Both the position numbers and the translations under genes were made by a program. This document shows positions 1 through 5,609 of a DNA stretch of 5,609 bases, in pieces; position 1 is the stretch's first letter, and each line of letters starts with the position of its first letter. The notes beneath the pieces were generated by a model. It searched no databases and was not told the DNA's origin. It was given only the letters and a program-made list of their open reading frames with translations. This DNA is from an uncultured Eubacterium sp. (lineage in GTDB: Bacteria > Bacillota > Clostridia > Lachnospirales > Lachnospiraceae), in assembly GCA_905236295.1 (NCBI GenBank), contig CAJOQF010000009.1, positions 1-5,609 of the forward strand, in the 5' to 3' direction.

Positions 1-1272
1 ACCACAGGAAAGCCGGGACCGGTGCTTGTGGACTTCCCTAAGGACCTTCAGGTAGCAAGCGGCGATCCGGAGTATCCGGAGTCGGTAAATATCAGAGGAT
101 ATAAACCGAACGAGAAGGTTCATATCGGACAGCTCAAAAAAGCGTTGAAACTTCTCTATTCGAGCAAGCGTCCGATCATAATGGCCGGCGGCGGAGTGAA
201 GATCTCAAAGGCTGAAAAGCTTCTTGAAAAATTTTCGGCGCAGACGCACATACCTGTTGTCACGACAGTTATGGGCAAGGGCAATCTCACTGATGACAAT
301 GAATATTATGTCGGCAGTTCGGGAATGCATGGAAGATATGCGGCAAATATGGCGGTCATGGAGTGTGATGTGCTGTTTTCGATCGGATGCAGATTCTCAG
401 ATCGTATTACCGGCGACTTAAATGAGTTTGCCCCGAAGGCGAAGATAGTTCATATAGATATCGACTCGGCTTCGATCTCCAGAAATGTTGTCGTTGATGT
501 GCCGATAGTTGCGGACGCTCACAAGGCATTGGAGAAAATGCTCGACAATATTCAGGAGATGGATACGTCTGAATGGATGGCTCAGATCAGAAGATGGGAA
601 GAGAACAATCCGCTTGCTATGAAGGGCAATGGGATGAATCCGCAGTACATCATGGAAGCAATTTCCGATTCATTTGAAAAGGCAGTATATGTCACCGATG
701 TAGGACAGCACCAGATGTGGGCGAGCCAGTATATCAAGCTTAAAAAGGGCGATTCGTTTGTGACATCGGGCGGACTCGGAACAATGGGATTTGGATTCCC
801 GGCTGCCGTCGGAGCAAAGATCGGCGCGCCGAATAGACCGGTTGTATGTATAACCGGAGACGGCGGATTCCAGATGAATATGCAGGAGATGGCAACTGCC
901 GTGATAAACCGTATTCCGGTTGCCATTTGTCTTATAAACAACGGATATCTCGGTATGGTAAAACAGATGCAGACCCTCTTTTACGGCAAGAGATACGAGG
1001 CGACATGCCTCAGGAAACGCCCCGAGTGTCCTGACAACTGCAAGGGTTCAAACGACTCATGCGGAGTTTATGTGCCGGACTTTTTGAAATTTATGGAGAG
1101 CTATGGTGCGCATGGCATAAGAGTAGAGAAAAAAGAGGATATTATCCCTGCTCTTGAAGAGGCAAAGAAATACAAGGATGCACCTACACTTATTGAGTTT
1201 ATAATATCGGATTCAGAGCTCGTACTACCTATGGTAAAGGGCGGAAATCCAATGTCGGAGATGATACTATGA
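1..1272 (+). CDS. ilvB: Acetolactate synthase (AHAS) catalytic large subunit, 5' partial
   Basis: This ThDP-dependent enzyme condenses two pyruvates to 2-acetolactate, or pyruvate with 2-oxobutyrate to 2-aceto-2-hydroxybutyrate. It is the first common step of valine, leucine and isoleucine synthesis, in the cytoplasm with IlvN. The frame is open from base 1 (TTGKPGPVLVDFPKD), so the start is upstream. Seen are 423 residues; families run about 550-590, so roughly the N-terminal pyrimidine-binding domain is missing. In window codons, the central domain spans about 45-180 (MAGGGV, GMHG 108-111, GCRFSDRITG 129-138, HIDID 151-155). The ThDP-binding domain follows with VGQHQMW near 234-240, SGGLGTMGFGFPAA from about 255, and the GDG (286-288)...NN (313-314) cofactor/Mg motif. 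Two oddities: the usual RQWQ is KQMQ (Met at codon 323), and an insert with four cysteines (codons 336, 343, 347, 354) follows. The gene overlaps ilvN by ATGA. Identity is very secure; biosynthetic rather than catabolic AlsS is inferred from the paired ilvN. Confidence 0.97.
   Translation, partial: TTGKPGPVLVDFPKDLQVASGDPEYPESVNIRGYKPNEKVHIGQLKKALKLLYSSKRPIIMAGGGVKISKAEKLLEKFSAQTHIPVVTTVMGKGNLTDDNEYYVGSSGMHGRYAANMAVMECDVLFSIGCRFSDRITGDLNEFAPKAKIVHIDIDSASISRNVVVDVPIVADAHKALEKMLDNIQEMDTSEWMAQIRRWEENNPLAMKGNGMNPQYIMEAISDSFEKAVYVTDVGQHQMWASQYIKLKKGDSFVTSGGLGTMGFGFPAAVGAKIGAPNRPVVCITGDGGFQMNMQEMATAVINRIPVAICLINNGYLGMVKQMQTLFYGKRYEATCLRKRPECPDNCKGSNDSCGVYVPDFLKFMESYGAHGIRVEKKEDIIPALEEAKKYKDAPTLIEFIISDSELVLPMVKGGNPMSEMIL
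1257..1260 (+). promoter_or_regulatory. Ribosome binding site of ilvN inside ilvB
   Basis: GGAG lies 8 bases before the ilvN ATG and within the last codons of ilvB. Together with the ATGA overlap of stop and start codons, it supports translational coupling of the two AHAS subunits, which would help keep their amounts matched. Confidence 0.7.
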
Positions 1273-1775
1273 GAAAAAGATGGATAGCACTTTTAGTTGA
1301 GAACCAGGTTGGAGTTTTGTCGAAGGTTTCGGGACTGTTCTCCGGAAAAGCATACAACCTTCAGACACTTACTGTCGGTACGACAGAGGATGAGAGCATA
1401 TCGCGCATGACTATAAGCGTTATGAGTGATGATGTCACATTCGAACAGATTAAAAAACAGTTAAACCGTTTTGTCGAGGTCATTAAGGTGATAGACCTTT
1501 CCGAAACTGCGGTCTATATGAAGGAGATAATGTTTGCGACGATCTCAGAGCTTGACGATAATCAGATGGCTCAGGCGATGAGATTTGCAAAAGCCTTTGA
1601 CATCAATGTGAAGGATATCAAGAAGGATGCGCTGCTCTTTGAGTGTTTCTTCTCTCAGAGGAAGAACGACGATCTCATTGACAGATTAAAGCGGGAGTTC
1701 AAGCACGTCTCGATCGTTCGCGGCGGAGCGGTAGCGATTGAATCGTTTTCAAGGACGCAGATCGGAAAATATTGA
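1269..1775 (+). CDS. ilvN: Acetolactate synthase regulatory small subunit
   Basis: This is the regulatory subunit of AHAS. It binds IlvB, raises its activity and confers feedback inhibition by valine. The protein has 168 residues, normal for the bacterial family (about 160-175). Residues 4-75 form an ACT domain (RWIALLVENQVGVLSKVSGLF, then YNLQTLTV). Asn12, Gly15 and Asn30 match by eye the N-x-x-G and YN positions that line the valine site in E. coli IlvH, so valine sensitivity is predicted. Residues about 84-160 are the small-subunit C-terminal domain (KEIMFATI..., VRGGAVAIESFSR). The start is set by the ATGA overlap with ilvB and a GGAG 8 bases upstream. The naming ilvN versus ilvH is a convention; no second copy can be seen here. 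Nothing is truncated or odd. Confidence 0.97.
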   Translation: MRKRWIALLVENQVGVLSKVSGLFSGKAYNLQTLTVGTTEDESISRMTISVMSDDVTFEQIKKQLNRFVEVIKVIDLSETAVYMKEIMFATISELDDNQMAQAMRFAKAFDINVKDIKKDALLFECFFSQRKNDDLIDRLKREFKHVSIVRGGAVAIESFSRTQIGKY

Positions 1776-1808
1776 CAAGGTAGTGTGTTAACGTGTTGAA
1801 ATAAAGGC

Positions 1809-1837
1809 TTGCATTTATCGAATATTTTTTGTAATAT
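1809..1837 (+). promoter_or_regulatory. Probable sigma-A promoter of ilvE
   Basis: TTGCAT (1809-1814) and TAATAT (1832-1837) are separated by exactly 17 bases in an AT-rich stretch. Transcription would begin near 1844-1846, giving a leader of about 40 bases before the ilvE ATG at 1884. The match to TTGACA/TATAAT is partial (3/6 and 4/6), but the spacing is ideal and the position is right. It implies that ilvE can be transcribed independently of ilvBN, although no clear terminator separates them, so readthrough is also likely. Confidence 0.55.
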
Positions 1838-1846
1838 TTTATTCGA
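1818..1846. repeat. 7-bp inverted repeat spanning the -10 region of ilvE
   Basis: TCGAATA (1818-1824) and TATTCGA (1840-1846) are perfect inverted repeats separated by 15 bases. They straddle the proposed -10 box and reach the expected transcription start. AATATT also occurs twice inside, at 1821-1826 and 1833-1838, 12 bases apart. The arrangement would suit a dimeric repressor site, but it does not match the CodY consensus (AATTTTCWGAAAATT), and AT-rich promoter DNA gives such repeats by chance. Confidence 0.4.
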
Positions 1847-1864
1847 CAGCATGTCATTTAATAT

Positions 1865-1874
1865 AGAAAGAAGG
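1865..1874 (+). promoter_or_regulatory. Ribosome binding site deciding the ilvE start
   Basis: The purine-rich AGAAAGAAGG ends 9 bases before the ATG at 1884. It favours that codon over the in-frame TTG at 1809, which would lie in the proposed -35 box and add 25 residues (MHLSNIFCNILFD...) that do not resemble the start of any aminotransferase I know. Confidence 0.7.
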
Positions 1875-1883
1875 TCAAAAAAG

Positions 1884-2957
1884 ATGGATATCAAATTTAT
1901 TAAACGCGATGAGCTCAAGAAGAAGCCCGATCAGGATAATCTCGGCTTCGGAAAATACATGACGGACTATATGTTCGAAATGGATTACGACGAGGGGATT
2001 GGATGGCACGACGCAAGAATCGTACCGTACAAGGCAATAGAGATGGATCCGGCAAGCGTGGTATTGCACTATGCGGTTGAGACTTTCGAGGGACTCAAAG
2101 CTTACAGAAAGGCCGACGGCAGCATTCAGCTTTTCAGACCTGAGATGAACGCAAGACGTATGAACAACTCAAACCACAGATTGTGTATGCCACAGATTCC
2201 GGAGGAGGATTTCGTTGAGGCTGTTAAGGCGTTGGTTGAGGTTGAGCAGGATTGGGTACCGCATGAGGACGGTACATCCCTCTACATCAGACCGTTCGTG
2301 TTTGCTGACGAAGTAGCCCTGGGAGTTCATATGTCAAAGAAATATAAATTTATGGTTATCTGCTGTCCGGTTGGTGCTTATTATCCGGAGGGTATTAACC
2401 CGATAAAGATTCTGGTTGAGGACGAGCTTGTACGTGCGGTAAAGGGCGGTACAGGATTTACAAAATGCGGAGGTAACTACGCGGCTTCAATCCTCGGACA
2501 GGTTAAGGCAGAGCAGATGGGATGCACTCAGGTTCTCTGGCTCGACGGCGTTGAGAGAAAATACGTTGAGGAAGTCGGAACCATGAACATCATGTTCAAG
2601 ATCGACGGAGAGATTTACACCGCTCCGATCGAGGGAACAGTTCTCCCGGGTGTCACCAGAGATTCCATGATCCACATCCTCAAGGATCTCGGATACAAGG
2701 TAAATGAGACCAGACTTTCAATTGATGAGATAATGAAAGCCGGACATGAAGGTAAGCTCGAGGAAGTATTCGGCACAGGAACCGCAGCGGTTATCTCACC
2801 GGTCGGAGAGCTTGTCTACAAGGATGACGCTGTTAAGATCAACGATTTCAAGATCGGAGAGCTCACACAAAAGCTCTACGATACACTCACCGGAATTCAG
2901 TGGGGCAAGTTAGAGGACAAATACGGATGGACCAAAGAGGTTGTACCGGCAAAGTAG
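1884..2957 (+). CDS. ilvE: Branched-chain amino acid aminotransferase
   Basis: This PLP enzyme (fold type IV, class IV aminotransferase) reversibly moves the amino group between glutamate and the 2-oxo acids of valine, leucine and isoleucine, in the cytoplasm. From the ATG at 1884 it has 357 residues, the size of the longer BCAT subgroup (B. subtilis YwaA/YbgE and eukaryotic BCATs), not the roughly 310-residue E. coli IlvE type. Key features are FEGLKAYR near residues 68-75, the PLP lysine K194 in GFTKCGGNYAAS, the EEVGTMN segment (E230, expected to contact the pyridine nitrogen), and the phosphate-binding turns PGVTRDS and FGTGTAAVISP. The redox CxxC of mammalian BCATs is absent (AAVISP in that place). 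It follows ilvN after 108 bases, has its own probable promoter, and ends before a hairpin terminator. D-amino acid aminotransferase and aminodeoxychorismate lyase share the fold, but length and motifs favour BCAT. Confidence 0.96.
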   Translation: MDIKFIKRDELKKKPDQDNLGFGKYMTDYMFEMDYDEGIGWHDARIVPYKAIEMDPASVVLHYAVETFEGLKAYRKADGSIQLFRPEMNARRMNNSNHRLCMPQIPEEDFVEAVKALVEVEQDWVPHEDGTSLYIRPFVFADEVALGVHMSKKYKFMVICCPVGAYYPEGINPIKILVEDELVRAVKGGTGFTKCGGNYAASILGQVKAEQMGCTQVLWLDGVERKYVEEVGTMNIMFKIDGEIYTAPIEGTVLPGVTRDSMIHILKDLGYKVNETRLSIDEIMKAGHEGKLEEVFGTGTAAVISPVGELVYKDDAVKINDFKIGELTQKLYDTLTGIQWGKLEDKYGWTKEVVPAK

Positions 2958-2972
2958 TATAGAGTTTCACAT

Positions 2973-3006
2973 ATAAGCCATGGGATTAGATTCTGTGGCT
3001 TATTTT
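2973..3006 (+). terminator. Rho-independent terminator after ilvE
   Basis: Bases 2973-2986 (ATAAGCCATGGGAT) pair with 2990-3003 (ATTCTGTGGCTTAT) to give a 14-bp stem with three G-T wobbles and a TAG loop. It starts 15 bases after the ilvE stop. It is followed by TTTTATCTTGGTTTT, so the U-tract is short (TTTT) and interrupted, and termination may be incomplete. The stem includes the ATG at 2980, which argues against that codon as the recJ start. Confidence 0.72.
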
Positions 3007-3024
3007 ATCTTGGTTTTGATAAGT

Positions 3025-4797
3025 ATGAAGAAATGGGTTGTTGCAGCAAAACGAGCTGATTTTGCTAGAATCGGAGAAAAATTCAATATAGACCAGGTTG
3101 TCGCAAGGATTATCAGAAATCGCGACATCATAGAGTATGATGATATCGATGAGTATCTAAACGCCGATCTGTCTTCGTTATATGATCCGACACTTATGGC
3201 GGATATGTTTATTGCGATAGATATCATAAAAGAGAAGATCAGTGACAATAAAAAGATCAGGGTGATCGGGGACTATGATATAGACGGTGTGTGTTCGTCA
3301 TACATCCTTAAGGATGCGCTCGGATCGCTCGGAGCATGTGTGTCGGTGGAGATTCCGCACAGGATAGTCGACGGCTACGGTATCAATGAAAGTATTGTCG
3401 AGAGAGCCAGGGAGGATGGAGTCGACACGATAATAACCTGCGACAACGGCATAGCGGCTTTTGATGCCATAAGGCATGCGAAACAGTCGGGGATGGATGT
3501 CATTGTCACAGATCATCACGAGATACCTTATGACCTCGATGAAGCCGGAAACAAGAGATTCAGATTTGTCGATGCGGATGCGATAATCAATCCCAAAAGG
3601 GAGGATTGCCCATATCCGTTCAAGGGTCTTTGCGGAGCTGTTGTGGCACTTAAGCTTATAACAGCGCTTTTCGACGATTACAAAGAGGAAGATCCCGTAG
3701 GCTATAGGAATCTTGATACAGAGAAGTATCTGGAGATTGCCGCTATAGCGACAGTCGGGGATGTGATGGAGCTAAAGGGAGAGAACCGCACGATAGTAAA
3801 AGAGGGGCTAAAGCGCCTGAATCACACTAAAAATGTCGGGCTTAAAGCTCTCATTACAAAGAAAAAAATCAGATTTGGAGAAATAAAGGCATATCATATC
3901 GGATTTGTGATAGGTCCGTGCCTCAATGCGAGCGGCAGGCTTGATACCGCAAAGAGAGCATTGCAGCTGCTTGAACAGACGGATGAGAGCAAGGCGGCAT
4001 TGATCGCGGATGAACTCGACTCCTTGAATGAGCAGCGCAAAGAGCTCACTCAGAGAGGAGTGGATGAGGCCGTCGGGATGATCGAAAACGGTGAACTGAA
4101 AAATGACAGGGTGCTTGTGGTTTATCTGCCGTGGATCCACGAGTCGGTTGCCGGCATCATTGCCGGAAGGATCAGGGAAAAATACAACAAACCTGTCTTT
4201 GTTCTGGCGGACGGAGAGGAGTGTGTCAAAGGGTCCGGACGCTCGATAGATGCCTATTCAATGTATGATGAGATGTGTAAGGTAGAGGAGCTATTCTTGA
4301 AGTTCGGAGGCCATCCGATGGCAGCGGGGCTTTCCATAAAGAAAGATGATGTCGATACGCTTCGCAGGCGTTTAAATGAGCTCTGTGAGCTTACAGAGGA
4401 CGATTTTGTGGAGAAGGTGATCATCGATGTTCCGATGCCTTTTTCATATATAACCGAGGACCTTATCAATCAGTTTTCGCTCCTTGAGCCCTTCGGGAAC
4501 GGAAATCCAAAACCTGTATTTGCACAGAAGGATGTCAGTATACGTTTTGCAAAACTTGTCGGGGAGAGAAAAAATGTCCTAAAACTCAAGCTTGCGGATC
4601 AAAACGGATTTGCAATAGACGCCGTCTACTTCGGCGATATGGATCATATAAGATCGCAGCTTGGAGACGATTTTGAAAACAATAAGATGATACAGTCAAA
4701 AAAGATTTCTGCCCTATACTTTCCCGACATAAACGAGTACAATGGTATAAGGAGTATCCAGTTGAGAATTCTGGATATAAATGTGCAGAAAGGATGA
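3025..4797 (+). CDS. recJ: Single-stranded-DNA-specific 5'-3' exonuclease RecJ (DHH family)
   Basis: RecJ degrades single-stranded DNA 5' to 3' with bound Mn/Mg and serves recombinational repair and stalled-fork processing. I start it at ATG 3025 (590 residues, MKKWVVAAKRADF), since the in-frame ATG at 2980 lies in the ilvE terminator and adds the unrelated MGLDSVAYFILVLIS. E. coli RecJ is 577. DHH core: GDYDIDG 82-88, CDNG 139-142, VTDHH with DHH 163-165, and TVGD ending at D246 keep the metal-binding Asp/His set. DHHA1 domain: GPCLNASGR 297-305, HESVAGIIAGRIREKY near 372-387, GSGRS 403-407, GGHPMAAGLS 428-437. A C-terminal OB-like part starts at LEPFGNGNPKPVF (487-499). The motifs deviate from textbook RecJ (DYDADG, GPRxNAAGR), with Cys299 for Arg, but appear intact. 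No Shine-Dalgarno precedes 3025 (TTTTGATAAGT), and I found no firm promoter. Expression may be weak, leaderless or by readthrough. An alternative is a second, RecJ-like paralogue. Confidence 0.93.
   Translation: MKKWVVAAKRADFARIGEKFNIDQVVARIIRNRDIIEYDDIDEYLNADLSSLYDPTLMADMFIAIDIIKEKISDNKKIRVIGDYDIDGVCSSYILKDALGSLGACVSVEIPHRIVDGYGINESIVERAREDGVDTIITCDNGIAAFDAIRHAKQSGMDVIVTDHHEIPYDLDEAGNKRFRFVDADAIINPKREDCPYPFKGLCGAVVALKLITALFDDYKEEDPVGYRNLDTEKYLEIAAIATVGDVMELKGENRTIVKEGLKRLNHTKNVGLKALITKKKIRFGEIKAYHIGFVIGPCLNASGRLDTAKRALQLLEQTDESKAALIADELDSLNEQRKELTQRGVDEAVGMIENGELKNDRVLVVYLPWIHESVAGIIAGRIREKYNKPVFVLADGEECVKGSGRSIDAYSMYDEMCKVEELFLKFGGHPMAAGLSIKKDDVDTLRRRLNELCELTEDDFVEKVIIDVPMPFSYITEDLINQFSLLEPFGNGNPKPVFAQKDVSIRFAKLVGERKNVLKLKLADQNGFAIDAVYFGDMDHIRSQLGDDFENNKMIQSKKISALYFPDINEYNGIRSIQLRILDINVQKG
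4787..4794 (+). promoter_or_regulatory. Ribosome binding site of the hydrolase gene, inside the recJ 3' end
   Basis: AGAAAGGA ends 10 bases before the ATG at 4805 and overlaps the last codons of recJ. It fixes the hydrolase start. The nearer ATG at 4794, which overlaps the recJ stop, is in another frame and meets a stop (TAA) after six codons. Confidence 0.72.
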
Positions 4798-4804
4798 GTT
4801 TGAT

Positions 4805-5609
4805 ATGGAGATAAAGAAATCAAGACTTTTGTCGGCTGACAAGGTCCATGAGTTGAATGTCGTGACATGGATACCTGACGGAGAGATAGTCGGAATCGTT
4901 CAGATCGTCCATGGAATGCAGGAGTATGTTGAACGCTATGATGCCTTCGCAAAGTTTTTGAATGAGAACGGATACCTCGTGGTAGGTGAGGATCACCTCG
5001 GACACGGAGACAGCGTGAGGGATAAGAGTGAATACGGATACATTGCGCCAAAGAATGGAGCGAGAATCCTTGTGGAGGATGTAAGGCATGTCTTTGTCAC
5101 GACAAAATCCAATTATAAAAATGTGCCGTATTACATATTGGGTCATTCTTTCGGCTCATATATTCTCAGGGCATATCTTACACTTTACTCGTCAGATCTT
5201 GACGGCGCGATAGTGATGGGAACCGGATACGAGCCTAAGATCAACACGAGTCTCGGTAAGTTTCTCGCAAGCGTTGTGGCAGGTTTTAAGGGCTGGAAGT
5301 ACAGAAGTCCGTTTATCGCAAATAGCAGCCAGGGTAAAGCATACAAGAATTTTGACACCACGGGAACGGATCACGCGAGGTCATGGCTCTGCACCAATAC
5401 CGAGTCGGTTGACAAATACTACGCTGATCCCAAATGCGGTATACCTTTTACCCTAAACGGTTACTATGCGTTGTTTAACACCGTTGAGGCGGCATGTGAT
5501 ACATCAAAGATGGGAAATATCAAAAAATCGCTTCCGATGTTGTTTGTCTCGGGAGAACAGGATCCGGTCGGGAATCTCGGAGAGGGAGTAAAGAGCGCAT
5601 GTGTGGCAT
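4805..5609 (+). CDS. Alpha/beta hydrolase, monoacylglycerol lipase/lysophospholipase-like, 3' partial
   Basis: The frame is open from ATG 4805 to the window end (268 residues; relatives are about 300-320, so some 40 are missing). It begins MEIKKSRLLSADKVHELNV, has no signal peptide or membrane segment, and should be cytoplasmic. Motifs are those of the Hydrolase_4/serine aminopeptidase S33 group (PldB, COG2267): oxyanion-hole HGMQEY at 36-41, DHLGHGDS at 63-70, the nucleophile elbow GHSFGS with Ser115, a cap region about 140-215, and the acid Asp253 in SGEQDP. The catalytic histidine, expected near residue 280-285, lies beyond the edge. The likely reaction is hydrolysis of an ester of a monoacylglycerol or lysophospholipid, but this superfamily also acts on other esters and small amides, so the substrate is open. 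It starts 7 bases after recJ with its ribosome site inside recJ, so the two are probably co-transcribed. I see no functional reason for the pairing. Confidence 0.88.
   Translation, partial: MEIKKSRLLSADKVHELNVVTWIPDGEIVGIVQIVHGMQEYVERYDAFAKFLNENGYLVVGEDHLGHGDSVRDKSEYGYIAPKNGARILVEDVRHVFVTTKSNYKNVPYYILGHSFGSYILRAYLTLYSSDLDGAIVMGTGYEPKINTSLGKFLASVVAGFKGWKYRSPFIANSSQGKAYKNFDTTGTDHARSWLCTNTESVDKYYADPKCGIPFTLNGYYALFNTVEAACDTSKMGNIKKSLPMLFVSGEQDPVGNLGEGVKSACVA

Noticed and set aside
582..941. Minus-strand open frame of 119 residues inside ilvB
   Set aside because: It is antisense to strongly conserved AHAS coding sequence and resembles no known protein; a shadow frame.
1772..1777. Perfect TTGACA -35-like hexamer overlapping the ilvN stop codon
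   Set aside because: No acceptable -10 box occurs 15-19 bases downstream (the sequence there is around GTGTTGAAATAA).
1801..1830. Possible terminator after ilvN: ATAAA/TTTAT stem followed by TTTTTT
   Set aside because: Only five A-T pairs with an internal mismatch; too weak to call, and it overlaps the proposed promoter.
1809..1883. TTG at 1809 as ilvE start, extending the protein by 25 residues
   Set aside because: The extension lies over the probable promoter, has no ribosome site, and reads as non-homologous sequence. ATG 1884 has a good purine-rich site 9 bases upstream.
2972..2977. TATAAG as a -10 box for recJ
   Set aside because: No -35-like hexamer at the right distance, and the resulting transcript would begin within the terminator stem.
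2980..3024. ATG at 2980 as recJ start
   Set aside because: It is inside the 5' arm of the ilvE terminator, has no ribosome site, and adds 15 hydrophobic residues before the family-typical MKKWVVAAKRADF.
3808..4140. Minus-strand open frame of 110 residues inside recJ
   Set aside because: It is antisense to the conserved RecJ DHHA1 region, has no recognisable motifs, and is explained by codon use of the real gene.
4644..5146. Two overlapping minus-strand open frames across the recJ end and hydrolase start
   Set aside because: Both lie opposite well-supported coding sequence, overlap each other, and show no family features.
5274..5456. Plus-strand 60-residue open frame inside the hydrolase
   Set aside because: It is out of frame with the hydrolase cap region, which itself reads well (motifs on both sides are continuous in the hydrolase frame).

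Overview
The window looks like ordinary chromosomal core sequence from an anaerobic Firmicute, most likely a member of the Lachnospiraceae (Butyrivibrio/Roseburia-like). I base this on the protein style: a short RecJ that begins MKKWVVAAKRADF and carries DYDIDG and GPCLNASGR motif variants, an acetolactate synthase with a cysteine-rich insert, a PldB-like hydrolase, and a TTGCAT-N17-TAATAT promoter in a moderate-GC background. The placement is from memory of these families, not from a search.

Layout, all on the + strand. Positions 1-1272 hold the 3' three quarters of ilvB (acetolactate synthase catalytic subunit), whose start lies upstream of the window. It overlaps ilvN (regulatory subunit, 1269-1775) by ATGA. 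A 108-base gap (1776-1883) holds a probable promoter and a 7-bp inverted repeat, followed by ilvE (branched-chain aminotransferase, 1884-2957). A 14-bp hairpin with a T-rich tail (2973-3006) closes ilvE. Directly after it comes recJ (DHH-family single-strand DNA exonuclease, 3025-4797). Seven bases later an alpha/beta hydrolase of the monoacylglycerol lipase/lysophospholipase type begins (4805) and runs off the right edge.

The left half is branched-chain amino acid synthesis. IlvB and IlvN form the feedback-regulated first common enzyme, and IlvE carries out the last step (transamination to valine, leucine and isoleucine). The intermediate enzymes (ilvC, ilvD) are not in the window. The right half is a separate probable two-gene unit (recJ plus hydrolase) with no obvious functional link to the ilv genes.

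I see no mobile element, CRISPR array, tRNA or rRNA, and no clearly new system. The points most worth a second look are the four-cysteine insert beside the IlvB active-site loop, the methionine at the herbicide-site tryptophan position of IlvB, the palindrome over the ilvE promoter, and the way the ilvE terminator abuts a recJ start that has no Shine-Dalgarno sequence.
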